From Patulibacter brassicae (GTDB taxonomy: Bacteria; Actinomycetota; Thermoleophilia; Solirubrobacterales; Solirubrobacteraceae), in the NCBI RefSeq assembly GCF_033949425.1, contig NZ_JAXAVX010000003.1:350442-414441 (forward strand): 64,000 nucleotides of DNA, given 5' to 3'. The position numbers and the translations under genes were made by a program. Positions 24,089-32,592 of this stretch are shown one piece after another. Each line of letters begins with the position of its first letter. Position 1 is the stretch's first letter. Under the pieces are notes generated by a model, which worked only from the letters and a program-made list of their open reading frames with translations, made no database searches and was not told the DNA's origin.

Positions 24089-25365
24089 CGGTCGCGGCAG
24101 GGCTCCGGGTAGGCGTCGGTGCGCAGCGGCGGGAGCGCCTGCGACAGCGCGGGTCCCTGGCCGCCGACCGACTCGAGCGTCGTCAGGAGGTGCAGGCGCA
24201 GCGCCGTGGCGGGGCCGATCGGCGCGCCGGTCGGGACGCCCTCGGTCAGCACGCCGCGCCAGCCGCGGAACCAGCGCCGGACGTCGCAGTCGCGTCGGCC
24301 CAGCTCGACGAGCAGCGGGCTGGACGCCCGGGCGGTGCGGGAGATCGCGGGGACGACCGGATCGAGCGCCGTGAGCAGCCGCAGCGTCGGATCGGTCGCG
24401 GCCTCGGCGCGGCGGAGCACCGGCGGCGCGGCCCGCAGGCCGGGACGGCCGTCGCGCAGCATCCGCGAGACGGCGCGGAACGTCCGCGGCCCGCGCGTCA
24501 GCGCGTCGGCGCCCGCGGTGCCCAGGCGTCCCACGGCCGTCAGCAGGGGATCGGTCCGGCGCAGGTCCTCCGCGATCCGGCGCAGCGCGTCGGGCGCCAC
24601 GGCGAGCGTGCCGTCCACGCCGGCCTCATGCTCGGCGACGGTCCGCAGGACGCGGGCCTCCGGCCGCAGTCCCGCCGCGATGTCGCCGCTGACCGGCGCG
24701 GCGGCGCTCGCCGCGGCCTCGGCCCCGGCGACGAGGCCGGCGGTCGCGCCGGTCCGGGCGTTCAGCGGCGCGAGGGCCGAGCGCGTCCGGCGCAGCGCGC
24801 GCGGCGCCGACTCCAGCGTCGCGGCGACGTCCTCGCCGCGGTCGGCGAAGCCCCGGCCCAGCTCGCGCGCGGCGGTCGCGGCCTCCCGGCGCCGCCGGCG
24901 GTCCAGCGTGCCGAGCACGCGGTCCAGCGGGACGGTGGCCGAGCTCTGGGTGGCCGGGATCACGGCCCCGTCGGGCAGGGGCGCGCCGCGCCGCCCGGGC
25001 CGCAGCTCGACGAAGCGCACGCCGATCGGGCTGCGCGGACGGACGACCACGCGGGTGTCGGCGCGCAGCGGCGCGATCCGCCGCTCGAGCTGGAGGTCGA
25101 TCACCGCGCGGCCGTCCCGGACGCGCGGGTGCAGCACCTGTCCGACGTTGCGCCCGCCCATCCGGACCTGGTGGTGCGCGGTCAGGTTGTCGGCGTCGTC
25201 CAGCGCGACGGAGAGGGTGTAGTACCCGCGGCCGGGGATCCGGTTGGGCGCGTCGTAGCCGACGGCCAGCAGGAGCGCGGCGATGGCGGTCGTCGCCACG
25301 CCGAGGGCGACGAGCGCGACGCGGCGGGGCGGACGGCCGGCGGGGCGCCGACGGCGCGGCCTCAT
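24085..25365 (-). CDS. MCE family protein, third of mce operon 1
   Basis: A 426-residue protein. The Arg/Pro-rich first 15 residues precede an anchor at about 16-36. The MlaD domain contains NLTAHHQVRMGGRNVGQVLHPRV and SPIGVRFVELRPGRRG. The helical stretch to about 330 is rich in Ala/Arg. The C-terminus has two Cys (GRRDCDVRRWFRGW and EPCRDR). Overlaps of ATGA type exist on both sides. Confidence 0.86.
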   Translation of the reverse strand: MRPRRRRPAGRPPRRVALVALGVATTAIAALLLAVGYDAPNRIPGRGYYTLSVALDDADNLTAHHQVRMGGRNVGQVLHPRVRDGRAVIDLQLERRIAPLRADTRVVVRPRSPIGVRFVELRPGRRGAPLPDGAVIPATQSSATVPLDRVLGTLDRRRRREAATAARELGRGFADRGEDVAATLESAPRALRRTRSALAPLNARTGATAGLVAGAEAAASAAAPVSGDIAAGLRPEARVLRTVAEHEAGVDGTLAVAPDALRRIAEDLRRTDPLLTAVGRLGTAGADALTRGPRTFRAVSRMLRDGRPGLRAAPPVLRRAEAATDPTLRLLTALDPVVPAISRTARASSPLLVELGRRDCDVRRWFRGWRGVLTEGVPTGAPIGPATALRLHLLTTLESVGGQGPALSQALPPLRTDAYPEPCRDR

Positions 25366-26702
25366 GGGGCGAGCACCTCCCGCAGGAGCCGCTGGATCCG
25401 GCCGGGGACCTCCGCCGCGGGCCGGGCCGTGCGCGACGCGCGGGACCCGGACCCGGGACGGTCGCGCTCGCCGCCCCGCGCCGGTCGTGGCGAGGAGGAG
25501 GACCGGGCGCGGGACGACGAGGGGGCGGACGACCCGCCGAGCCCGCGGCCGAGGGCCTCGAGCGCGGTGCGTCCGACGATCAGCCGCAGGCGCAGGACGT
25601 GCCCGAGGCCGTCGCGCTCCTGCTGGGCGCGGGCGTAGCCGTGGACGAAGCCGAGGGCGTCCGCGATCGTCCGATCGAGCGTCGTCGTGACCGGCTCCAG
25701 CTCCGCGGCCAGCTGCGCGAGGTCGCCGGTCAGCGGCTCCAGGCGACCGACCGGCCCGGTGCCCTCGCGCCCCAGGCGCGTCAGGGCCGGGGCGACGGCG
25801 CGCGCGGTGCGCAGCGTGCCGCGCGCGTCGTCGGCGAAGCCCGGGGCGCGCTGCAGCGCCTGCCGCAGCGCCGGCGCCGACGCCCGCAGCCGGCTCGCGG
25901 CGGGGACGAGCCGGTCGGCGCTCTCGGCCAGGACGCCGACGCTCCGCCCCAGCTGGGTCAGCGCCTGCGGCGCGCGGTCGATCGTGGCGCCGAGCGCGGC
26001 GCGGCGACGAGCGGTGACGCGCAGTGCGGCGTCGGCCTGGGCGACGAGCTCGGCGAGGTCGTCGCGACGCCCGTCGACGTCCCCGACGACCCGCTCGCCG
26101 GCGACGATCAGCCGCCGCATCCGCGCGTTGTCGCGTCCCAGGTCGTCGACGGTGCGCCCGAGCTCGTCGAGCGCCGGGGGCAAGTGCGCCAGCAGCGCGT
26201 TGAGGTCGGCGCCGCGGCCGGCCAGCGCCACGCCGGCCTCGTTCACGAGGATCCGCAGCCGCGCCCGCACGTCCGGGCCCAGCGCGTTGAGCACGTCGTC
26301 CAGCTCGACCGGGGACGCGGTGCGCCGCAGCGGGATCGTGGACGCCGACGCGCGCGGGTGCCGGACGTCGCCCGGGTCGAGGTCGACGAACTTCTCGCCG
26401 AGCAGGTTCACCGGCCGGGCGCGGGCCGACGCCCCGGCGCCGATCGGCGCGGCCTCGTCGTCGAGGCGCATCGTCACCATCGCGGTGTCGCGGCGGGTGA
26501 GCGTCACGTCGGTCACGCGGCCCCCGGTCGCGCCGCCGACCTTCACCGCCGAGTTGCGCCGCAGGCCGGCGGCGTCGGCGATCTCGGCCCGCACGACGTA
26601 CCCGCCGGAGTGGTCGAAGAGCAGGTCGCGCCCGAGCAGCACGACGCCGACGGTGGCGACGCCGACGAGCAGCGGCAGCAGCGCGCCCCGGACGCCGCTC
26701 AT
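25362..26702 (-). CDS. MCE family protein, second of mce operon 1
   Basis: A 446-residue protein. Anchor at about 7-24, MlaD domain with GLRRNSAVKVGGATGGRVTDVTL and NLLGEKFVDLDPGD, and a helical region with a DGLGHVLRLRLIVGR motif near residue 375. Unusually, about 35 residues near the end (about 390-430) are Ser/Arg/Pro/Gly-rich and probably disordered, before a final amphipathic helix GRIQRLLREVLAP. This tail is missing from its sisters and could be a wall-facing tether. Confidence 0.86.
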   Translation of the reverse strand: MSGVRGALLPLLVGVATVGVVLLGRDLLFDHSGGYVVRAEIADAAGLRRNSAVKVGGATGGRVTDVTLTRRDTAMVTMRLDDEAAPIGAGASARARPVNLLGEKFVDLDPGDVRHPRASASTIPLRRTASPVELDDVLNALGPDVRARLRILVNEAGVALAGRGADLNALLAHLPPALDELGRTVDDLGRDNARMRRLIVAGERVVGDVDGRRDDLAELVAQADAALRVTARRRAALGATIDRAPQALTQLGRSVGVLAESADRLVPAASRLRASAPALRQALQRAPGFADDARGTLRTARAVAPALTRLGREGTGPVGRLEPLTGDLAQLAAELEPVTTTLDRTIADALGFVHGYARAQQERDGLGHVLRLRLIVGRTALEALGRGLGGSSAPSSSRARSSSSPRPARGGERDRPGSGSRASRTARPAAEVPGRIQRLLREVLAP

Positions 26703-28021
26703 CGCCGCGCCTCCGGATCCTTGGCCGGGTCCAGCGCATCGGGCCCCGCCCCGCACTCCGGCAGGGACCGCGGACGGCCCTCGTTGAGGCCCGGCGGCCG
26801 GGGCAGCGCGTAGGTCACGCCGGGCACGACCCGGACGAGCTGCGCCGAGCTCAGCGGCTGGTCGTTCACGGAGGTCGGCCCCTGGAGGATGTGGGTCCGG
26901 GCGTAGTGCCCGCCGGCGTCGAGGTTCTGGCTGAAGCCGGTCCAGGTCGAGAGGAACGCGGCGATCTCGGGGGCGTACGGCCGCACGCAGCGCGCGGTCG
27001 GGACGGTGCCCTCGAACGCGCGTCCGACGCGGCCCAGGAACGGGGCGGCGTCGCGCAGCAGCCCGGTGACGCCCGGGGCGTCGGCGGCGACCGCGCGCAG
27101 GACCGAGGCGCCCAGGCGCGAGGTCCGTCGCAGCTCCGCGGCGGCCGGGACGGCGACCGGGGCGAGCGTGCGCAGGCGGCGGGCGCCGGGCGCGACGTCG
27201 CGCAGCAGGGCGTCCAAGCGCGGGACGGTCGCGTCGAGACGCGCGAGCGTCGTCCGGGTCTCGCGCAGCGTCGCGGGGAGGCGCTCGATCGACGCCCGCA
27301 CCCCGTCGGCGTCGCGGGACAGCGCGTCGAAGGTCGAGGCCGCGCCCTGCAGCAGCCGCTCGATGCCGGGAGCGCGGGCGGCCAGGACGGCGCTCGCGCG
27401 GTCGCCGCCGGCGATGAGCGACGCCAGCGCCCCCTCGTCGACGGCGAGGTCGCCCAGCACCCCGCCGAGCGAGGCGACCGCGCCGGGTCCGCGGCGCAGC
27501 GCGGCGTTCAGCTCGCGGCCCCGTCCGCTCGTGCCGGCGGCGCTCAGGCCCATCGCGTCCTGGAAGCGGCGGCGGGTCGGGGCGTCCATCGTGTCGAAGA
27601 ACCGGTCCAGCTCGACCGGCGCGCGCGTGTCGCGGCGTGCGATGACGCCTCCGTCGGGGATCGCCGGCGCGTCGCGCGGACCGGGGTGCAGCTGCACGGT
27701 CCGGGTGCCGTTGCCGACCGTCGTCCCGAAGCGGATCTCGGCGGTCGTCCCGCGCGGCAGCGGCCAGACCCGCTCGTCGTCGATGCCGAGCTCGACGATC
27801 GCCTCGCCGTCGCGATAGGCGACGTCGCCGACCTTGCCGACGTCGACCCCGTCGACCTGGACGTCCAGCCCGGAGGTCAGGCTGACCGCGGACGAGAACA
27901 CCGCCCGCACGTGGTGGGGCTGGCGGCGGGTGCCGGCGGCCCACCACGCCACGAGCGCGGCGGCGAGCGCCAGCACGACCACCCACGGGCGGTCGAGGAG
28001 ATGCCCGGCGGCGCGCCTCAT
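26699..28021 (-). CDS. MCE family protein, first of mce operon 1
   Basis: A 440-residue protein. Anchor at about 12-29 (PWVVVLALAAALVAWWAAG), MlaD domain with SLTSGLDVQVDGVDVGKVGDVAY and TVGNGTRTVQLHPGPRD, helical region to about 340, and a C-terminal part with TARCVRPYAPEIAAFLSTWTG, AGGHYARTHILQGPTSV and CGAGPD (one Cys at each end of the tail). It overlaps the second permease gene (28018-28021), which places it directly behind the transporter core. Confidence 0.88.
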   Translation of the reverse strand: MRRAAGHLLDRPWVVVLALAAALVAWWAAGTRRQPHHVRAVFSSAVSLTSGLDVQVDGVDVGKVGDVAYRDGEAIVELGIDDERVWPLPRGTTAEIRFGTTVGNGTRTVQLHPGPRDAPAIPDGGVIARRDTRAPVELDRFFDTMDAPTRRRFQDAMGLSAAGTSGRGRELNAALRRGPGAVASLGGVLGDLAVDEGALASLIAGGDRASAVLAARAPGIERLLQGAASTFDALSRDADGVRASIERLPATLRETRTTLARLDATVPRLDALLRDVAPGARRLRTLAPVAVPAAAELRRTSRLGASVLRAVAADAPGVTGLLRDAAPFLGRVGRAFEGTVPTARCVRPYAPEIAAFLSTWTGFSQNLDAGGHYARTHILQGPTSVNDQPLSSAQLVRVVPGVTYALPRPPGLNEGRPRSLPECGAGPDALDPAKDPEARR

Positions 28022-28890
28022 CCGCCGATCGGCCACCGCGCGTTGAGGCCCCAGAAGACCATCGTCCCGAGCGCGCCGATGACGTGCAGGACGATGAGGT
28101 TGAGGATCATCGACCGCGCGGTGGCGGTCCCGACGCCGACCGGTCCGCCGCGGGCCCGGAAGCCGTAGTACAGGCCGATCAGCGTGATCGCCGTACCGAT
28201 GCTCATCGCCTTGATCTGGGCGTAGAGCACGTCGATCGGGTCGGCGAAGGCCCAGTGCGTCAGCTCCCATCCGCCCTGGGAGACCTCGCCGATCTGGACG
28301 ATCAGGACGAGGTAGTTGGCGAGGTAGTAGAAGCCGAGCCCGACGATGTAGAGGAACGGGAACGCCAGCCACGCGGCCACCAGGCGCGTGGCGATGACGT
28401 AGCGCATGGGGTTGATCCCCTGGGCCTCCATCGCGTCCAGCTCGTCGCTGATCCGCATCGACCCGATCTCCGCGACGAGCCCGCAGCCGACCTTCGCCGC
28501 GAGCACGTAGCCCCACATGAACGTCGTCAGCTCGCGGAGCCCGCAGCCCTGGGTGAAGAGCCCGGCGTAGGCGGTCGCGCCGTACCCGCGCAGGACGTAG
28601 TTGGCCTCCGTCCCGCACATCGTGCCGACCATGAACTCCATGAACCAGATGACGAGCGCCGATCCGGAGACGAGCAGCGCCGTCTGACGCAGGATCTCGC
28701 CGGTGTAGCGCCAGACCCCGGGCAGCTCCACGAGCGTGCGCCCGACGAAGGTCGCCAGCTCGCCGGCCTCGCCCAGCCCGCGCCGGACCGGCTCGCCGAG
28801 CCCGCGGGCCAGCCGCTGGGACGGGGTGCGCGCCTGCCCGACGCGGAACGGGCCGACGGGCTGCTGCTCGTGCTGCGAGGCCGCTTCCAT
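28018..28890 (-). CDS. MlaE/YrbE-type ABC permease, second of mce operon 1
   Basis: A 290-residue integral membrane permease. After about 40 polar residues there are five to six hydrophobic helices. The coupling-loop motif SDELDAMEAQGINPMRYVIATR (about residues 147-168) is the MlaE signature that contacts the ATPase. The protein ends NARWPIGG, a common MlaE C-terminus. With its partner permease and MlaF-like ATPase it should form the inner-membrane lipid transporter fed by the six MCE proteins. It starts 7 bases after the first permease ends. Confidence 0.92.
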   Translation of the reverse strand: MEAASQHEQQPVGPFRVGQARTPSQRLARGLGEPVRRGLGEAGELATFVGRTLVELPGVWRYTGEILRQTALLVSGSALVIWFMEFMVGTMCGTEANYVLRGYGATAYAGLFTQGCGLRELTTFMWGYVLAAKVGCGLVAEIGSMRISDELDAMEAQGINPMRYVIATRLVAAWLAFPFLYIVGLGFYYLANYLVLIVQIGEVSQGGWELTHWAFADPIDVLYAQIKAMSIGTAITLIGLYYGFRARGGPVGVGTATARSMILNLIVLHVIGALGTMVFWGLNARWPIGG

Positions 28891-28897
28891 CCCGGCC

Positions 28898-29788
28898 TCA
28901 GTGGAGGTTCGCCGTCTCGGGGAAGGCGGCGAGCAGCGTCGAGGTGAACGCGTAGTTGAAGACCCAGATCCCGACGAAGGAGACGACGACGGCCTGGTTG
29001 ACCGCGCGCCCGACGCCGGAGGAGCCGCCGCTGACGTGCATGCCCTTGTAGCAGCAGACGATCGCGACGATGAAGCCGAAGCCCGTCGTCTTCAGCACGC
29101 TGCCGAGGAGGTCGGGGAGGCTGAAGTTCGACGCGAACGTCGAGAGGAACCCGGACGTCGACTCGCCGAACACGACGACCGCCGACACCCAGCCGCCCAT
29201 GACGCCGAAGACGAGCGCGATGATGTTCAGGAGGAACGTCATCACCCCGAGCGCGTAGAAGCGGGGGACGACGAGCGAGCGGATCGGGTCCACGCCCATC
29301 ACGAGCATCGCGTCGAGCTCCTCGCGGACCTTGCGCGCGCCGAGGTCGGCGCAGATCGCGGTCCCTGCGACGCCCGCGACGACCATCGCGGTGATCCACG
29401 GCGCGAACTCCCGCACCGAGGCCATGACGAAGAACGCGCCGAGCCGGTCCGTGGTGCCCAGCAGCGTGAGGAAGTTCGACGCCTGCAGCCCGGGCGCGCT
29501 GAAGCCGAAGAAGACCGTCGAGAAGATCATCGGCACGAGGCACCGGCGCAGCAGCAGGTACGCCTCGTCGATCACCGCCGGGCGCCACGAGTAGGGCGGG
29601 GTCAGCGACGTCGTCACCACCCGCGCGGTGAGCAGCACCATCCCGGCGACCTGCTCCATCGCCCGGACCGGCGCGCCGAGCGGCCCCTCGGCGGCCGGCG
29701 CGCCGGCGGGGGGTGCCTCCGCCGCGCGCGGCGGCGTCGCTCGCCCGCCGCCCGGCGCCGGGCCGCGGACCGTCAGGTCGCCGGACAC
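28898..29788 (-). CDS. MlaE/YrbE-type ABC permease, first of mce operon 1
   Basis: A 296-residue permease with a GTG start one base after the ATPase stop region (29790). A Pro/Ala/Gly-rich lead of about 45 residues is followed by the permease core. The coupling loop REELDAMLVMGVDPIRSLVVPR matches MlaE. Helices include IFSTVFFGFSAPG, ITAMVVAGVAGTAICADLG and FLLNIIALVFGVMGGWVSAVVVF. It pairs with the second permease to make a heterodimer, as in mycobacterial YrbEA/B (established for the family). Confidence 0.9.
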   Translation of the reverse strand: MSGDLTVRGPAPGGGRATPPRAAEAPPAGAPAAEGPLGAPVRAMEQVAGMVLLTARVVTTSLTPPYSWRPAVIDEAYLLLRRCLVPMIFSTVFFGFSAPGLQASNFLTLLGTTDRLGAFFVMASVREFAPWITAMVVAGVAGTAICADLGARKVREELDAMLVMGVDPIRSLVVPRFYALGVMTFLLNIIALVFGVMGGWVSAVVVFGESTSGFLSTFASNFSLPDLLGSVLKTTGFGFIVAIVCCYKGMHVSGGSSGVGRAVNQAVVVSFVGIWVFNYAFTSTLLAAFPETANLH

Positions 29789-29789
29789 G

Positions 29790-30608
29790 TCAGTCCATCC
29801 CCAGGGGTCCGCGCGGCGCGCCGGCGAGGAACTGCCGGACGAGCGGGTCGTCGGACGCGAGCATCTCGGCGGCGGGGCCCGACGCCACGACCCGGCCCTT
29901 CCAGAGCACGGCGAGGACCTCGCCGATCCGCCGAGCCGACGCGATGTCGTGGGTGATGACGACGTACGTGCCGCCGTGCTCGGCGTGCATGGCCTGGATG
30001 AGCTCGCAGAGCAGCGCGGTGCGGACCGGGTCCAGGCCGGAGTCCGGCTCGTCGAAGATGACGATCTCCGGCTCGAGGACGAGCGCGCGGGCGAACCCGG
30101 CGCGCTTGCGCATCCCGCCGGAGAGCTCGCTGGGCAGGCGGCGCGCCACGGCGCCGAGGCCGACGTCGTCGAGGCGCCGGCGCACGACCTCCGCGACCCG
30201 GTCCTCCGGCAGGTCGGTGTGCTGGCGCAGGGGGAAGGCGACGTTGTCGAAGACGTCCATCGAGCCGTACAGGGCCCCGTCCTGGAACAGGACGCCGAAC
30301 CGGCGGCGCATCGCCAGCAGCTCCCCGAGGTCCATGTGCGGGACCGAGCGACCGCGGACGAGCACGTCGCCGCGATCGGGGAACAGCAGGCCGATGAGGT
30401 GCTTGACGAGGACGGACTTGCCGGTTCCCGACGGGCCGAGCACGACGGTGATCGAGCCCTCCGGGATCCCGAGCGAGAGCCCGTCGAGGACGACGCGGTC
30501 GCCGAAGCGCTTGTGGACGTCGCGCACCTCGACCGACCAGCGATCGCCGGGCTCCCGCTCGTGGGGCGCGCCGCCGGGCAGGCGGGTCGTGGGGACCGTC
30601 GCGGTCAT
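29790..30608 (-). CDS. MlaF/Mkl-type ABC transporter ATPase of mce operon 1
   Basis: A 272-residue ATPase. Walker A GPSGTGKS at residues 58-65, Q-loop LFQDGALYGSMDVFDNVAFPLRQ, signature LSGGMRKR, Walker B with EIVIFDEPDSGLDP, and the switch His in VVITHD. The GALYGS-DN pattern and the F-LA.AP-type tail are typical of MlaF/Mkl proteins that drive Mce transport. ATG 30608 is 7 bases after a -10-like AGAGAG and is probably leaderless. It is the first gene of the nine-gene operon and lies just downstream of operator site 3. Confidence 0.93.
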   Translation of the reverse strand: MTATVPTTRLPGGAPHEREPGDRWSVEVRDVHKRFGDRVVLDGLSLGIPEGSITVVLGPSGTGKSVLVKHLIGLLFPDRGDVLVRGRSVPHMDLGELLAMRRRFGVLFQDGALYGSMDVFDNVAFPLRQHTDLPEDRVAEVVRRRLDDVGLGAVARRLPSELSGGMRKRAGFARALVLEPEIVIFDEPDSGLDPVRTALLCELIQAMHAEHGGTYVVITHDIASARRIGEVLAVLWKGRVVASGPAAEMLASDDPLVRQFLAGAPRGPLGMD

Positions 30609-30615
30609 GGGCCTA

Positions 30616-30671
30616 CTCTCTGCGGCGCCCGCCCGGCGCGGAAAGGCTCTCTGGGGGCAACCGATGCCCCC
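30616..30671 (-). promoter_or_regulatory. Operator site 3 and promoter of mce operon 1
   Basis: GGGGG-N9-CCCCC at 30653-30671 (6-bp arms GGGGGC/GCCCCC) stands between mlaF and an SDR gene. On the minus strand CTTTCC (30645-30640) follows the C-run after 7 bases; after an 18-base gap comes AGAGAG (30621-30616), 7 bases before the ATPase ATG. On the plus strand a -10-like TACGTT (30711-30716) lies 7 bases before the SDR ATG, so one site may serve both directions. Confidence 0.6.
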
Positions 30672-30723
30672 GACCGGATGAATCCCGTTGCCGGGCGCGC
30701 GGTGCGGGCCTACGTTCGCGGCG

Positions 30724-31584
30724 ATGAGCACCCTCGAGAACCGCACCGTCTTCATGTCCGGCGGCAGCCGCGGCATCGGCCTGGCGATCGCCGAGCGCCT
30801 CGCCGGCGCCGGCGCGAGCATCGCCTTCGTCGCCAAGACCGACGCCCCGCATCCGTCCCTGCCCGGCACGGTGCACACCGCCGCCGCGCGGATCGAGGCC
30901 GCCGGGGGACGCGCGCTCCCGATCGTCGGCGACATCCGCGACGGCGACGCCGTCGAGCGGGCCGTCGCCGAGACCGTCGCGACCTTCGGCGGCATCGACG
31001 TGTGCATCAACAACGCCAGCGCCGTCGACCTCTCGCCGATGGGCGAGCTGTCGCTGAAGCGCTACGACCTGATGCAGGCGGTGAACCACCGCGGCACGTT
31101 CGTCGTGACGAAGGCGTGCCTGCCGCACCTGCGCCGCTCCGACCACGCCCACGTGCTGAGCATCAGCCCGCCGCTGGACGTCGCGCCGCGCTGGCTGGCC
31201 GGCAACGCCGCCTACACGCTGTCGAAGTACGGCATGACGATGCTGACGCTCGGCCTCGCCGCCGACGAGCCGACGATCGCCGCGAACTGCCTGTGGCCGC
31301 GGACGGCGATCCAGACCGCCGCCGTCCAGAACCTCCTCGGCGGCGACGCGACGATGGCCCGCGCGCGGACGACGGAGATCGTCGCCGACGCCGCGCTGGA
31401 GATCCTCCGCCGCGCCCCGCGGGAGCGGACCGGGCGGGCGCTGATCGACGACGAGGTGCTCATCGAGGCCGGTGCGACCGACCTCGGCCGCTACCACCCG
31501 CACGGGGCGGCGACCGCGCTCGAGCCGGACTTCTTCATCGACGAGGTCCCGGACGAGGCGACGCTGCGCGCGGCGCTCGCCTGA
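30724..31584 (+). CDS. Short-chain dehydrogenase (HSDL2-like SDR)
   Basis: A 286-residue SDR. The cofactor motif SGGSRGIG at residues about 12-19, CINNAS (the NNAG equivalent), SISPP with the catalytic Ser and YTLSK with Tyr and Lys are present. The SGGSRGIGLAIAERLA start plus FVAKTDAPHPSLPGT matches the HSDL2-type group linked to fatty-acid metabolism. The ATG is likely leaderless (TACGTT at 30711-30716). It is divergent from the mce1 operon under the same operator. The alcohol/ketone substrate is unknown. Confidence 0.9.
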   Translation: MSTLENRTVFMSGGSRGIGLAIAERLAGAGASIAFVAKTDAPHPSLPGTVHTAAARIEAAGGRALPIVGDIRDGDAVERAVAETVATFGGIDVCINNASAVDLSPMGELSLKRYDLMQAVNHRGTFVVTKACLPHLRRSDHAHVLSISPPLDVAPRWLAGNAAYTLSKYGMTMLTLGLAADEPTIAANCLWPRTAIQTAAVQNLLGGDATMARARTTEIVADAALEILRRAPRERTGRALIDDEVLIEAGATDLGRYHPHGAATALEPDFFIDEVPDEATLRAALA

Positions 31585-31604
31585 TCCGGCGAGCCGCGTC
31601 CGCC

Positions 31605-32447
31605 CTAGCCCAGGGCCTGCGCGCCGAGCACGCCGAGGAGCCGGAGCTTCTCCTGGCTCTCGCTCCCGGGGACCGCGGTGTAGACGAGCAGCCGGTGGCC
31701 CTGGTCGGGGTCCACGAGCGACTGGCAGTGGAGCTCGAGCGCGCCGACCTGCGGGTGCGCGAAGCGCTTGAGCTCCCGCGGTCGGAGGCCGACCTCCTGG
31801 GTGGCCCAGAGCGCCCGGAACTCCTCGCTCTCGGCCAGCAGCGCCTCGGCGTAGCCGACCGCGCGCGAGCCCGGGCCCCGCAGCGCGGCGATCTCGCGCA
31901 GGCCCGACGCGTAGAGCCGCGACAGGAACGCGTGGTCGTCCGGCGCGTAGCGGGCCCGCGTCGCCGGATCGGTGAACCAGCGGTAGCCGAGGCTGCGGGC
32001 GGGCCCGGTCCGTTCCCGGGCGTCGCCGTTGAGGGCCACCCCGACGGGGGTCTGGCGCAGCGTCTCGCCGAGCTCGGTGACGATCTCGGCCGGCGTGTCG
32101 GCGAGCCGGTCGAGGATCCGCAGGAGACCGGGGCTGACGTGCTCGCCGTCACCGCCGCGGGGCGGCGGCTGGTGGCCCGCGAGCCGGAAGAGGTGGTCGC
32201 GCTCCTCCAGCGACAGGTGCAGCCCCTGGGCGATCGACGCGATCATCGCCGGCGACGGGTGCGGTCCGCGCTCGCGCTCGATCCGCGCGTAGTAGTCCGT
32301 CGACATGTGGCTGAGCGCGGCGACCTCCTCGCGGCGCAGGCCCTGCGCGCGACGGCGCCGGCCGCGGGGCAGCCCGACGTCCTCCGGTTGCAGCGACGCG
32401 CGGCGGCGTCGGAGGAACGCCGCCAGGCCGGCTCGATCGATGACCAT
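31605..32447 (-). CDS. XRE-family regulator with MmyB-like ligand domain
   Basis: A 280-residue regulator. The HTH at about residues 30-75 (GLRREEVAALSHMSTDYYARIERERG) has the form typical of MmyB-like regulators. Residues about 105-270 match the MmyB-type ligand-binding domain (NGDARERTGPARSLGYRWFTDPATR, then a helical end). It is divergent from the SDR at 32593, a pairing often seen in actinobacteria in which the regulator represses the SDR. A perfect 11-bp inverted repeat lies between them. Confidence 0.88.
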   Translation of the reverse strand: MVIDRAGLAAFLRRRRASLQPEDVGLPRGRRRRAQGLRREEVAALSHMSTDYYARIERERGPHPSPAMIASIAQGLHLSLEERDHLFRLAGHQPPPRGGDGEHVSPGLLRILDRLADTPAEIVTELGETLRQTPVGVALNGDARERTGPARSLGYRWFTDPATRARYAPDDHAFLSRLYASGLREIAALRGPGSRAVGYAEALLAESEEFRALWATQEVGLRPRELKRFAHPQVGALELHCQSLVDPDQGHRLLVYTAVPGSESQEKLRLLGVLGAQALG

Positions 32448-32491
32448 CCGCCGTCCGTTCTACCGGTCCGCGGCGGCGCCGACCACGACCT

Positions 32492-32528
32492 GTCGATCCC
32501 CCGCTGCGGCGCGGACCGGGGGATCGAC
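32492..32528. promoter_or_regulatory. Inverted-repeat operator between XRE regulator and SDR
   Basis: GTCGATCCCCC (32492-32502) and its exact complement GGGGGATCGAC (32518-32528) are separated by 15 bases. The 37-bp element sits 45 bases upstream of the regulator start and 64 bases before the SDR ATG. It is the likely binding site of the XRE/MmyB-like protein (inference from position and symmetry). Confidence 0.6.
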
Positions 32529-32592
32529 GGGTCCTGGTTGCGCGCGGGCGGCTGCGCCACCGTGGAGGGGACCCGCACGACCAGGAGCCTCG

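Noticed and set aside
20188..28021. Repeated similarity among the six MCE genes as a DNA repeat or mobile element
   Set aside because: Similarity is at protein-family level with little DNA identity; this is the standard six-gene mce arrangement.
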